Source: Mucilaginibacter sp. PAMB04168 (GTDB lineage: Bacteria > Bacteroidota > Bacteroidia > Sphingobacteriales > Sphingobacteriaceae). Taken from it: 64,000 bases of DNA. Position 1 is the first letter of the stretch, and the number at the start of each line of letters is the position of its first letter. Position numbers and translations under genes: made by a program. The notes below the pieces were generated by a model. It did not search any database. It was not told where the DNA came from and saw only the letters and a program-made list of their open reading frames with translations. Positions 14,462 through 23,800 of the stretch are shown piece after piece. The DNA lies in NCBI RefSeq assembly GCF_039634365.2, contig NZ_CP155079.2, forward strand, positions 930,001-994,000, given 5' to 3'.

Positions 14462-16930
14462 CTACAAAGGCACAATTACCTTAAAGCTCATATTACGGCC
14501 TATATTATAAATACCCCTATACCCATTTTGCGATGCCTGGTAATACTCAAAGTATTTTAGCCGGTTTAAGTTAGATTGGTAGGCTTTATCCAAAACGTTG
14601 TCTACCTGCAAAAAAACGTCTAACAGCGTTCGGCCGCTTTTATTTTTGATACCTGTACCGCAGCCAATATTCCATAGTGTATAACCCGGGGTAGCAGTCT
14701 CCGTATCATCAAGCGCATAAAAATGGTTCTGGGCGGCATAAGCATCGGCCTCTAACTTTACATAAGGCTTTTGAAAGATTTTAGATGTTTTTTGAAAGTT
14801 GATGCGAAATTCTGACCGTGCATGTAATGGCGGTATAAAAGGCAGGTATTTAGCTGCATTACCCACGCGGGCCAGTAATTCAGTATTTTTATTAAGCCCC
14901 TCTACGTAAGCCAGGCTATTGTTCCAGCACAGCCATTTTAATTTTTCCGGATGCAGATTTAGCGTCAACTCTGCCCCATATAATCTGGCCTCCGACTGCT
15001 GGTATTGGTAGGTGCTGTTGCCGGGCACTATCACCACGGGCTCACCGTTAGCATCATTTAACCGGGCCTGGTAAATGTAGTTGTAAATGTTGTTGTTAAA
15101 TAGTTCAGCGCTTAAGTCAATGTCTTTCAGGTAAGCAATTACACCAATATCCTGCTGTACGTTAAATTCGGGCTTAAAAGTACGGTTACCCAGATAAACA
15201 ATGTGTGCACCCGGATCAAGGCCGTTAGAGCCAATTTCGGTTATGCTAGGTGCCCGGTACCCGCGTGCAATATTAGCTTTTAGTAATAGGCGCTCGCTTA
15301 CGTTGTAAGTTAAGCCTAAACTACCCGAAAGTCCGGTATAGCGTTTGTTAAAAGCAGGAAATTGCAGGTAAGTACCAATAGTGTCGGCCCCGCTCACCCG
15401 CTTCTGAAAGCCATTTTGCGGGTTGTTGGTTACAAAAAAATTCTCCCATTTAATGCTGCGGTTATCATAACGTATACCGCCGCTTATATCTATACGGCCA
15501 AAGGTTTTCTTGGCAAAGAGGAAAGTGCCTATATCGAAAAGATTATAGTCTGGAATGGGAAAGTCGGTAGCGTTTTTACTGCGATTAGTTTGATACATGC
15601 CATTCACACCTGCCGATGTTTCTATACCAGCCAATTGCGGCAAGTTGTATTTAACATCGTAATTTAAGGTATTTAAAACTACGTACAATCCGGCTTGCTG
15701 CGGCTGTGTAGGGTGATTGTACTCCCGCCTAACACTCTGCTGACCGCCCACTAACAAATTGATATTGCCCTCGCCCAACTTAAACTGGCTGCTGCTGTAA
15801 AGCCTGTAATGCTGAATATGCTGGTAAAGCGGATTCAGCCGGAAGGTCTTCAGTTCATGATCGGGTACAATGGGGCGGTTTTTAATATCATCGGCGTTGT
15901 CCAGAACTTGCCTGGTAAAACGTCGTGTGAGGGAATCCCTGCTGCCATCGGGAATTTCCTGTTTATTGTTAAACAACGTAGCAGCCATTTGGGTATATCC
16001 CCAGTTCTTGTCCACCCTTGCCATGGCCGATAAATTAAGTTCCCGGTAGGCTGTGCCGTACACCCGGCCATCAATATTGTTGGTGTAATTATGAGCCCAT
16101 TTGCCGGTTCCGCGTATGGTATAACGCCAATCGTTGTGTTTGTATGCCAAGCCTAATGATGTACCTATCAGGCCATTGTTGGTATGGTAATCTACCGTGT
16201 AATCGCCTTTTAAGGCGTTGTTGTTAAAGTTGGGCAGGTAAGGGATCATGTTAATTACCCCTGCCAAAGCATCAGAGCCATAAGATAAACTGGCCGGGCC
16301 CTTTACCACCTCGGCTCTGGCAATGCCGTACTGGTCAATCTCAATGCCGTGTTCATCACCCCATTGCTGACCTTCCTGCCGTATACCATCATACAAAGTA
16401 AGTACGCGGTTATACCCTAACCCACGAATAAAGGGTTTGGATACGTTTGGCCCTGTGGTTACCGCACTTACGCCCGGCACACCTTTAATTACGGCATCAA
16501 TAATATTATTATTTACATGCCTGTCCATGTCTTTTTTGCTCATCACGGCAACAGGTACTGGGTTTTTGCGCACCTCGGTAGCTCGGCTAACGCCGGTTAC
16601 AATAACATCACTCAACCTCGATTCGCTTTTGATAAGGGCCACATTTAATAGTACAACAGCATTAGATTTAACCTCTGTTACAAGCTGCTGCTTTTGGTAA
16701 CCTACCGATGAAAATATAACCGTGTAAGTGCCTGGAGGTATGTTGCGCAGTTCATACTGGCCATTAATGCCGGTTCGCGTACCTGTACTTTTATTCAAAA
16801 TGCTTACCGATGCATGACTTAATGGCCCGTCGGTTGCTGCTGTAACCTGGCCTTTTATAGTACCGTTTTGAGCTAATACACTGCTTGACTTTGTAATAAA
16901 CAGGATAAAAAGTATAATGGATTTTGGCAT
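14462..16930 (-). CDS. TonB-dependent receptor, likely metal-related
   Basis: An 822-residue outer-membrane receptor. The signal peptide ends at SSSVLAQ. A carboxypeptidase-like regulatory domain follows (about 23-110: TIKGQVTAATDG to YTVIFSSVGYQKQ). The plug (about 115-235) has VPVAVMSKKDMDRH, PFIRGLGYNRVLTLYDG and VVKGPASLSYGSDALAG. A 22-strand barrel makes up the rest, including ANIARGYRAPSITE. It is divergent from a DtxR/MntR-type regulator, and its -7 box lies inside a 36-bp palindrome. It probably imports a metal or metal chelate under that regulator's control (inference). No SusD partner is present. Confidence 0.92.
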   Translation of the reverse strand: MPKSIILFILFITKSSSVLAQNGTIKGQVTAATDGPLSHASVSILNKSTGTRTGINGQYELRNIPPGTYTVIFSSVGYQKQQLVTEVKSNAVVLLNVALIKSESRLSDVIVTGVSRATEVRKNPVPVAVMSKKDMDRHVNNNIIDAVIKGVPGVSAVTTGPNVSKPFIRGLGYNRVLTLYDGIRQEGQQWGDEHGIEIDQYGIARAEVVKGPASLSYGSDALAGVINMIPYLPNFNNNALKGDYTVDYHTNNGLIGTSLGLAYKHNDWRYTIRGTGKWAHNYTNNIDGRVYGTAYRELNLSAMARVDKNWGYTQMAATLFNNKQEIPDGSRDSLTRRFTRQVLDNADDIKNRPIVPDHELKTFRLNPLYQHIQHYRLYSSSQFKLGEGNINLLVGGQQSVRREYNHPTQPQQAGLYVVLNTLNYDVKYNLPQLAGIETSAGVNGMYQTNRSKNATDFPIPDYNLFDIGTFLFAKKTFGRIDISGGIRYDNRSIKWENFFVTNNPQNGFQKRVSGADTIGTYLQFPAFNKRYTGLSGSLGLTYNVSERLLLKANIARGYRAPSITEIGSNGLDPGAHIVYLGNRTFKPEFNVQQDIGVIAYLKDIDLSAELFNNNIYNYIYQARLNDANGEPVVIVPGNSTYQYQQSEARLYGAELTLNLHPEKLKWLCWNNSLAYVEGLNKNTELLARVGNAAKYLPFIPPLHARSEFRINFQKTSKIFQKPYVKLEADAYAAQNHFYALDDTETATPGYTLWNIGCGTGIKNKSGRTLLDVFLQVDNVLDKAYQSNLNRLKYFEYYQASQNGYRGIYNIGRNMSFKVIVPL

Positions 16931-16955
16931 ATCGATTTATAATATTTAACTAAAC

Positions 16956-16963
16956 CAAATATA
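16956..16963 (-). promoter_or_regulatory. Candidate -7 box of the TonB receptor
   Basis: On the minus strand this reads TATATTTG, a TAnnTTTG match 26 bases upstream of the receptor ATG. It overlaps the left arm of the palindrome at 16958-16993. Confidence 0.5.
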
Positions 16964-16993
16964 TAAAATTAGGTTTGCCTAATTTTATATATT
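16958..16993. promoter_or_regulatory. 36-bp perfect palindrome, putative DtxR/MntR operator
   Basis: Two 16-bp arms (16958-16973 and 16978-16993) are perfect inverted repeats around TTTG. The core TTAGG-TTTG-CCTAA resembles DtxR/IdeR half-sites. The left arm covers the receptor's -7 box. The right arm reaches the place where the -33 element of the regulator gene should lie, suggesting repression of both genes. Confidence 0.75.
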
Positions 16994-17009
16994 ATGTGTT
17001 TTATTTTCA

Positions 17010-17017
17010 TAAGTTTG
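17010..17017 (+). promoter_or_regulatory. Candidate -7 box of the DtxR-type regulator
   Basis: TAAGTTTG matches TAnnTTTG and lies 23 bases before the ATG at 17041. Confidence 0.5.
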
Positions 17018-17040
17018 ATTGAGCTAACTAGTCCAGCAGC

Positions 17041-17697
17041 ATGAATACCTTTTCAGAGGAGAATTATCTAAAATCCATTTTCCGGTTATCACAAATGCCT
17101 GACGGCAAAAAGATTTCCACCAGTGCCATTGCCGAATCATTGGGAAATAATCCGGCATCGGTGGTAGATATGATACGGAAACTCACCGACAAGCAGCTTA
17201 TTGAGTATGATAAAAAGAAGGGTGTAAAACTTACCCCGCAAGGGCAACAGGATGCCATACAAATTGTACGTAAGCACCGCCTTTGGGAAGTCTTTTTGTT
17301 GGAAAAGCTGGGTTACCGCTGGGACGAAATCCATGACATTGCCGAAGAGCTGGAACACATAAAGCATCATGATCTGGCCGATAGGTTGGAGAAGTTTTTA
17401 GAATACCCCGAGTATGACCCACATGGTGATCCTATACCCAAAGCAAATGGTAAGATGGCCAAATCTTTTTCGGTTACCCTGGCCGATGCCAAACCGGGCT
17501 CGACTTACCGGGTAGCTGCTGTGCGCGATACCAGCAGCGATTTTCTGCTTTATCTCCATAAGCTCGAAATAAATATTGGTACGCACATTAAATTAATAGA
17601 AAAGATTGCTTTTGATGGTTCGCTGGTGATCAGCATAAATGCTGCAGAACCAAGCACCGTATCTGCCAAGTTTGGCGAGAATATTTTAATCAGTTAA
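17041..17697 (+). CDS. Metal-dependent regulator, DtxR/MntR family
   Basis: A 218-residue regulator. Winged helix at about 1-65 (SAIAESLGNNPASVVDMIRK), metal-binding dimer domain at about 70-140, and a C-terminal FeoA/SH3-like domain (about 148-218). Putative metal ligands are His79, Glu102, Glu105 and His106. Glu102 stands where DtxR/IdeR have Cys102, as in MntR. Position 8, Asp in Bacillus MntR, is Asn here. This hints at Mn(II) or mixed Mn/Fe sensing rather than strict Fe sensing. It is divergent from a TonB receptor across a 36-bp palindrome. Confidence 0.92.
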   Translation: MNTFSEENYLKSIFRLSQMPDGKKISTSAIAESLGNNPASVVDMIRKLTDKQLIEYDKKKGVKLTPQGQQDAIQIVRKHRLWEVFLLEKLGYRWDEIHDIAEELEHIKHHDLADRLEKFLEYPEYDPHGDPIPKANGKMAKSFSVTLADAKPGSTYRVAAVRDTSSDFLLYLHKLEINIGTHIKLIEKIAFDGSLVISINAAEPSTVSAKFGENILIS

Positions 17698-17700
17698 TTT

Positions 17701-17708
17701 TATATTTG
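17701..17708 (+). promoter_or_regulatory. Candidate -7 box (TATATTTG)
   Basis: TATATTTG lies 20 bases before the sulfurtransferase ATG at 17729, suggesting its own promoter besides read-through from the regulator gene. Confidence 0.4.
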
Positions 17709-17728
17709 AATTTAAACGTCTACACACT

Positions 17729-18559
17729 ATGCTACCTTTAATTGAAGCTGAAGAACTAAAGAAACTTGATAAAGATACCTATGTGCTGATTGATGCCCGA
17801 GGCTTTGGTAACAGCCGCGAGCGGTATAAGCAAGGCCACCTGGAAGGAGCCGTGTATGTAGACCTGGAAGACCTGGCCGTCCATCCTGAAAATCCCGCCT
17901 ATGGTGGCAGGCATCCATTGCCAGGTGTGGAAGACTTTGCCAGGCTGTTGGGTAGCTTAGGTATTACGGAACAAACACACGTTGTTATTTATGACGATAA
18001 AGCCGGCGCCAACCCGGCTGCACGCCTGTGGTGGATGCTGCGTGCCGTTGGGCACGAGCAGGTACAAGTATTAAGCGGTGGTTTACAAGCAGCGGTTGAT
18101 GCAGGCTTAAACCTAACAACCATGATTCCGGTACCGCCCGTGGTAACACAATACATTACCAAGCACAATTACACGGGCACAGTTACGCTTGATGAGGTGG
18201 CCGAAGCCGCTAAAAACCCAAGCAAAATAGTAATAGATGTGAGAGAAACACCACGTTATCTTGGCCAAACCGAGCCTATAGATTTAATTGCCGGTCATAT
18301 ACCGGGTGCTATTAACGTACCTTATACCACTAATTTAAGTCCGGCTACTCGCTATTTACCGGGCAGCGAATTGAAAGCTAATTACCTGAACGTATTTGGC
18401 GAGGTACAACCCAATCAAGTTATTGTACACTGCGGCTCAGGCGTAACAGCTTGCCATACATTACTGGCGTTAGAACAGGCCGGACTGTTGGGCGCTCAGT
18501 TGTACGTAGGCTCATGGAGCGAGTGGTCGCGCCGGGATTTACCAATTGCAACTGAATAG
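17729..18559 (+). CDS. sseA: Sulfurtransferase, 3-mercaptopyruvate type
   Basis: A 276-residue tandem rhodanese protein. The inactive N-terminal rhodanese domain spans about 5-130 (YVLIDARGFGNSRERYKQGH). The active C-terminal domain spans about 150-272, with Cys235 in the loop CGSGVTAC. The CGSGVT loop is typical of 3-mercaptopyruvate sulfurtransferases; thiosulfate rhodaneses usually have CRKGVT. The product transfers sulfur to thiol acceptors in the cytoplasm. It begins 31 bp after the metal regulator and ends at a strong terminator. Confidence 0.9.
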   Translation: MLPLIEAEELKKLDKDTYVLIDARGFGNSRERYKQGHLEGAVYVDLEDLAVHPENPAYGGRHPLPGVEDFARLLGSLGITEQTHVVIYDDKAGANPAARLWWMLRAVGHEQVQVLSGGLQAAVDAGLNLTTMIPVPPVVTQYITKHNYTGTVTLDEVAEAAKNPSKIVIDVRETPRYLGQTEPIDLIAGHIPGAINVPYTTNLSPATRYLPGSELKANYLNVFGEVQPNQVIVHCGSGVTACHTLLALEQAGLLGAQLYVGSWSEWSRRDLPIATE

Positions 18560-18601
18560 AAGACATTGCTTAGCTGAGGAATATCATTCCAATATAACAT
18601 A

Positions 18602-18647
18602 AACAACAAACCCGGGATCAGTCAAAACCCGGGTTTGTTGTTTTTTT
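18602..18647 (+). terminator. Intrinsic terminator (probably bidirectional)
   Basis: A 15-bp perfect stem (18602-18616 with 18628-18642) followed by a T-run ending at 18647. The stop codon of the small minus-strand lipoprotein gene overlaps this T-run, so the hairpin likely ends both transcripts. Confidence 0.85.
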
Positions 18648-18819
18648 AGTGGCGGTAGCCGTTACTATCGTAAGGTCCGCGGTGGCCATCGCGATGATGA
18701 TCGCGGCCACGATAATTGTCGCGGTTATAACGGCCTCGCCTGTCTTGTGCTACCATGCAACTGGTTAATGAACTAGCCAGTGATGCTATTAACGCTATGC
18801 TTAAAATGGTCTTTTTCAT
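18646..18819 (-). CDS. 57-residue Arg/His/Asp-rich lipoprotein
   Basis: A short ORF of 57 residues. It starts with a lipoprotein signal (MKKTILSIALIASLASSLTSC, shown here up to Cys21) with lipobox LTSC. The mature part of about 36 residues is almost all Arg, His, Asp, Asn, Tyr and Gly (for example DRRGRYNRDNYRGRDHHRDG). It belongs to no family I know. A plausible start codon, a clean signal, a stop in the T-run of a terminator and divergence from a periplasmic gene support a real gene. Metal or nucleic-acid/polyanion binding is speculation. Confidence 0.7.
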   Translation of the reverse strand: MKKTILSIALIASLASSLTSCMVAQDRRGRYNRDNYRGRDHHRDGHRGPYDSNGYRH

Positions 18820-18998
18820 AATGTTTCTTGCATTTAATATGAATTAGAGGGGAGCGGAGGCTCAAAGATTAGTCGGTCATGTATTTGTTACTTAAGCAAG
18901 AACTGTTTACGCAACGCAGGCCTAAACCAGTAAGTTTCTATCCATAGTTAGATGTATTAATTAAAAAATTTAACACTTTTGAAATGTAAACATCACTT

Positions 18999-19496
18999 AT
19001 GTATAAAACTCTCCTCATTACATTACTAGCGGGTATTGGCTTAAACGTGGCTCAGGCGCAAACCGACAGCGCAATTACGCCATCAAGCATTAAAACCTTA
19101 ACGTTAAAACAGTATGCCGATTACCAGAAAGGCCCTACGCTCGAAAGTATGGCTTTGCCGGCTACCATGAACCGTTACCCTATGCCCGATGATGTATTGC
19201 GGTATAAAAAAGAACTGAAGCTTACGCCCGAACAGGTAACTAAAGTAACCGCCATCAGCAAGTATCTGCAGCTTAAAAAAACGGAGATAGGGCAATCGGT
19301 ACTGCGTAACGAGAAAAAGCTGGATGATATGTTCCGCAGCCAAAAGCTGGATGAGGGCAGCATTACCTTTTATGCTAACCGTTACGGCTTGTACGAGGGT
19401 GAATACCGTACATCTGTACTGCTGGCTTGCTACAATACCTACAATGTGCTTAATCCGCAGCAAACCACTAAGTTTTGGCAGCTGAAAAAACCATAA
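18999..19496 (+). CDS. Periplasmic protein, Spy/CpxP-like
   Basis: A 165-residue exported protein with a signal peptide ending NVAQAQ. The mature region is helical and hydrophilic. It holds the segment LRYKKELKLTPEQVTKVTAI, which resembles the LTxxQ motif of Spy/CpxP periplasmic chaperones, followed by a coiled region (KTEIGQSVLRNEKKLDDMF) and NRYGLYEGEYRTSVLLACYN. Divergent from the small lipoprotein gene. A chaperone or metal-stress role is a weak family-based suggestion. Confidence 0.65.
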   Translation: MYKTLLITLLAGIGLNVAQAQTDSAITPSSIKTLTLKQYADYQKGPTLESMALPATMNRYPMPDDVLRYKKELKLTPEQVTKVTAISKYLQLKKTEIGQSVLRNEKKLDDMFRSQKLDEGSITFYANRYGLYEGEYRTSVLLACYNTYNVLNPQQTTKFWQLKKP

Positions 19497-19548
19497 TTAG
19501 CATTTTGACGTTTGATTTAATTAACTTAGCGCCCCGTTACAGAGGATT

Positions 19549-20538
19549 ATGAAGATTACGTTTGATTTTGAAAAGCCGTTAGCCGATTTGCAGCATCAGA
19601 TCGATAAGATAGAACAGGTGCAGGAAAAGACCAAGGTGGACATGTCGGCCACGTTGAATGAGTTGCAGGAGAAGTTTGAGCAGGCTAAAAAGCAAGTGTA
19701 CACCAACCTGAGCGGCTGGCAAAAGGTACAGATATCACGCCACCCCGACAGGCCATATACCTTGCAGTATATTGAGTTGATGTGTGATGATTTTATTGAA
19801 TTGCACGGCGACCGTAATTTTGGCGATGATAAAGCCATTATTGGCGGCTGGGGCTCAATAGGCGGGCAAACTGCGATGTTTATTGGTCACCAAAAAGGGC
19901 GCAACACTAAAGACAGGCAATATCGTAATTTTGGTATGGCCAACCCCGAAGGTTACCGCAAGGCCCTGCGCCTGATGAAAATGGCGGAAAAGTTTAACAA
20001 GCCTATTATTACCCTGATTGATACGCCCGGAGCCTTTCCTGGCCTCGAAGCCGAAGAGCGCGGACAAGGCGAAGCCATTGCCCGTAACATTATGGAAATG
20101 TCGGTACTTAATGTGCCGGTTATTTGCGTAATTATTGGTGAAGGAGCGTCAGGCGGCGCCATTGGTATCGGTATCGGCGATAAAGTATACATGCTGGAGC
20201 ATACCTGGTATTCGGTTATTTCGCCCGAGTCTTGCTCGTCTATCTTATGGCGTAGCTGGGATTTTAAGGAGCGCGCCGCCGAGGTGTTGAAACTCACTTC
20301 AAGCGAAATGTTTAAGAACAAGCTGATTGACGGCATCATTAAAGAGCCGCTTGGTGGTGCCCACCAGGATCCGATTGTGATGGCTGCCGTTCTTAAAAAG
20401 CAATTAACAAAAGACCTGAAAACACTTAAAGACCGCAATATTGACGAACTGGTGCAAGAACGCATTGACAAGTTCTGCTCAATGGGCGTTGTGATAGAAG
20501 ACGAGCCCGCAGCTGCTCCGGCACCTGCGGCAGAGTAA
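19549..20538 (+). CDS. accA: Acetyl-CoA carboxylase carboxyltransferase subunit alpha
   Basis: A 329-residue cytoplasmic subunit that, with AccD, moves the carboxyl group from biotin to acetyl-CoA to form malonyl-CoA, the first step of fatty-acid synthesis. Clear AccA signatures: [60 protein letters not shown] and the oxyanion-hole glycines [14 protein letters not shown]. The C-terminus carries a short Pro/Ala-rich tail beyond the usual end. Downstream is a perfect terminator. accD and accBC are not in this window. Confidence 0.97.
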   Translation: MKITFDFEKPLADLQHQIDKIEQVQEKTKVDMSATLNELQEKFEQAKKQVYTNLSGWQKVQISRHPDRPYTLQYIELMCDDFIELHGDRNFGDDKAIIGGWGSIGGQTAMFIGHQKGRNTKDRQYRNFGMANPEGYRKALRLMKMAEKFNKPIITLIDTPGAFPGLEAEERGQGEAIARNIMEMSVLNVPVICVIIGEGASGGAIGIGIGDKVYMLEHTWYSVISPESCSSILWRSWDFKERAAEVLKLTSSEMFKNKLIDGIIKEPLGGAHQDPIVMAAVLKKQLTKDLKTLKDRNIDELVQERIDKFCSMGVVIEDEPAAAPAPAAE

Positions 20539-20557
20539 GCTTCAAAATATGCTATAA

Positions 20558-20595
20558 ACAAAAAAAGCCATGCTAAAAAGCATGGCTTTTTTTGT
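20558..20595 (+). terminator. Intrinsic terminator after accA
   Basis: Perfect 16-bp stem (20558-20573 with 20580-20595) with an A-tract and T-tract forming the stem base, so it could work in both directions. Confidence 0.85.
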
Positions 20596-20753
20596 TTGAT
20601 ATTGTATTCATAGTACATTAAACCTGTAGTTCTTTCTAAAATTTCTCATGTCATCCTGAACATCGTGAGGAAACTTTCAAATAAAAGGCCAACTATTTGA
20701 AAAAGTCTTGGTTAGCAATCAAAATGTCAAGTTGTTCTTTATTGAAAGCTCAT

Positions 20754-20784
20754 AAAAAAAGCCGGTGTTAAGAAACACCGGCTT
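20754..20784 (-). terminator. Intrinsic terminator of the glycosyltransferase gene
   Basis: Perfect 11-bp stem (20759-20769 with 20774-20784) and a 4-base loop. On the minus strand a run of seven T follows. It lies 20 bp after the stop of the gene at 20804. Confidence 0.85.
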
Positions 20785-20803
20785 ATAAAAATATTATATC
20801 CCC

Positions 20804-23800
20804 TTATTGCCCACCGCCACCAAGCACGTTGCCAAACTTGGCTTCGTAGCCTTTGTATTGAGCACTTAGCTTGCTGTGTAAGGCAGTTTGGTGATGAGTA
20901 TTGGTTAACTCAACTAAACCATTCAGCATATAAATGCCGAGCTGTATATCGCGCTGGTTTAATTCGCCGCCTTTTTGCATAGCATTATAGTTGAAGTCGA
21001 GCGAGTTTACGATGTATTTGTCCAGCTCCTCAGTCCATTTGTTGGCGAGTTGTGTTTGGTTCAGGTCGTAAGCGCTATTGTTTAAATAGAACTTGCGCAA
21101 AGCAACCTCACCAAACGGAATAGTTGATGGCATTACTTCGTCAAAGCGTTTTAGTGCATTAACAGCCAAATCGTTGTGGCCTTCTTTCATCAGATTTGAT
21201 ACCAGCGAGTTAAACTGCTTAATAATGATAGGGTAGAACATCGTAACTGACTCATGATCCAGGTATTTGGCCGTTTTCATGTTGCCCCATTTATACTTGG
21301 TCATCATGTTATTGTACATTACCATGGTGTTAACCGGTTCAGGTGCATTTGCTGCGGTATCGGCTTTTAAAGGTTGCAGGCGGTAAGCAAAGCCTTCATC
21401 ATGCATATACTTATCCAGGCCCATCATGTTCTCGTTACCTACGGTTATGGCAAAATAAACCGGACGCTTCCAGTTGTTGTGCGATAAGATATCCATCAGA
21501 GCCAGGTTATCCTTGGTTACATAATTAGAATTATATTTCCAGGTAATGGCAGGTACAATGTTATTTTTTTGGCTGGCTGGTACAGTACCTGTGCTAATAA
21601 CCTCATCAGGGTTAACAGATAGCTTAAAGTTTTTGGTGGGCAGGTAATTCATGGTCATGCCGTTTTCATACTGCACCTGGGTTTCCTTGTTATCAGAGGT
21701 GATAAAGTCGAAAACCTCTTTCAATTCGGTAGTATCGTTTACGTTCATCTGATCGCTCCAGTAGATCACGTCCCGTATACCTGCCGCAAACTTTTCATTA
21801 GGCATGGTAATAGGTAACGGTACCGACTCGTTCATCTTTTGCTTCATTTGGCGTATGTACCAATCGGTACCCAATAGGCTCAGGTTCACGATACGTACGT
21901 CCGGGCGTATGTTTTCCACTTCCTGCGCATACCATAGCGGGTAAGTGTCGTTATCGCCATAGGTGAACAAGATAGCGTTTGGCGCGCAGGAGTTAAGGTA
22001 GTTGGCTGCCATATCATGCGGTGTCATCTTGGTAGAGCGGTCGTGGTCATCCCATTCCTGAAAGCCCATCAGCACTGGTGCTGCAAGCAAACAGGCTACA
22101 GTTGCAACAGCCGCGCTCACTTTAGGGCTAAGCACTTTGCTCAGCAACTGCGCTATAAATAACACGCCCAAACCAATCCAAATAGCAAACACATAAAAAG
22201 AACCTACGTAAGCATAGTCACGCTCACGTGGCTGCAATGGGTTTTGGTTTAGGTAAAGTAAGATAGCTAAACCAGTAAAAAAGAATAATACAGCAACCAC
22301 ACCTGCATCGCGCTTGTTGCGCTGGAAATGATATATTAAACCCAGTATGCCAATAATAAGCGGCAGGCAGTAAAGGCGGTTATATGCATTGCTTTCAGTA
22401 ACCGTGCTTGGGAAAGCTTTAAACCAATCAAAAGGGCTCAGCCAGTTGCCATCAGTTCCTTTACTGTTGTTTTGTCCGTCCATATCATTGGTACGGCCGG
22501 CAAAGTTCCATAAAAAGTAACGGTTGTACATTTGGTGTACTTGCCAGCTAAAGAAGAAGCCCAGATTGTGCGACATGTTAGGCTGTTCTTCCGGGCCTAA
22601 TTGCAGCCACTCGCGGTAAAATGCCGATTTGTTACCATCCGTATCATATATACGCGGGAACAGCGTATTGCGGTCATAAACAGTACTCGATTTTTTACCG
22701 GCTATTTCATATTTAGTAGCTCCACGGCGGTATATGGTAGCACCTTCTTTTGATTCTTGTGGTTTCGAATCAAAGTACTGACCATATAACAAAGGTGTTT
22801 CGCCGTATTGGTCGCGGTTTAAGTAGCCGTTCAGGGCAAAAGCATCCTGAGGGTCGCTATTATTAAGGTTAGTGCCTGCTTTGGCACGTACCACAATCAT
22901 CACAAATGAGCTATAGCCCAGTAGAATGAACATAGTACAAAGCAATACCATATTTAAAGAGTAGCGCTTTTGACGTACTTTAAGCACATATTCCAGTAAA
23001 GCTAAAACAGCAACAGCGGCAATTAAGCCAACAATGCCGCCGCTTATGCTTAACGCAATAATAAAACTGGCCACCGCCACAATTAACGCGCCTTTTGATA
23101 ACGTAACCGAATAGTAAACGCCGGCTACCAGGGCAGCAACTACCAGCAGGTAAAATACAATAGCGCCACTGTTAAAGCTGAAGCCCAAGGTGTTTACAAA
23201 CCACAAATCGGCATAGGCAGCGCCTTTAACCGTAAACTGGATAATGCCCCAAAGCACCAATCCTAAAACCACAACACCGATTATAAACGACCAGATTGTA
23301 CCTGATGCCGTAACGTTTTTAGCGCGGCGGAAATACAGGATAAGGGCAATTACCGGTATAACCAGCAAGTTAAGTAAGTGTATACCTATTGATAAGCCCA
23401 TGATGTAAGCAATGAACACAATCCAGCGGTCTGCTCCTGGCTCATCGGCGTGAGCATCAAATTTTAATATAGCCCAAAAAACTACAGCCGTACACAATGA
23501 TGATTGCGCATAAACTTCAGACTCAACGGCCGAGAACCAGAAGGTATCAGAGAATGTATAAGCTAATGCACCTACCAAACCTGCACCTATAATAAGTATC
23601 GTATTGGTGATGTTTAAGTCCTCAGCTTTTTTAATCAGTATTTTTTTAGCCAGCATAGTAATGCTCCAAAAAAGAAACAAAATAGTGGCTGCACTAGCTA
23701 TAGCCGACGCCATATTGGTCCAGTAAGCTACCTTGGTTACATCACCGAACGACAGGAGCGAGAAAGCTTTGCCTATCATGGTAAACAGTGGCGCACCAGG

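Noticed and set aside
19953-20618. 221-residue open frame on the minus strand over accA
   Set aside because: Antisense shadow of accA, Ser-rich, and it runs across the accA terminator.
20640-20670. Sequence like TGTCATCCTGAAC, resembling a dispersed intergenic repeat
   Set aside because: Only one short, degenerate copy in the window, so a repeat family cannot be supported.
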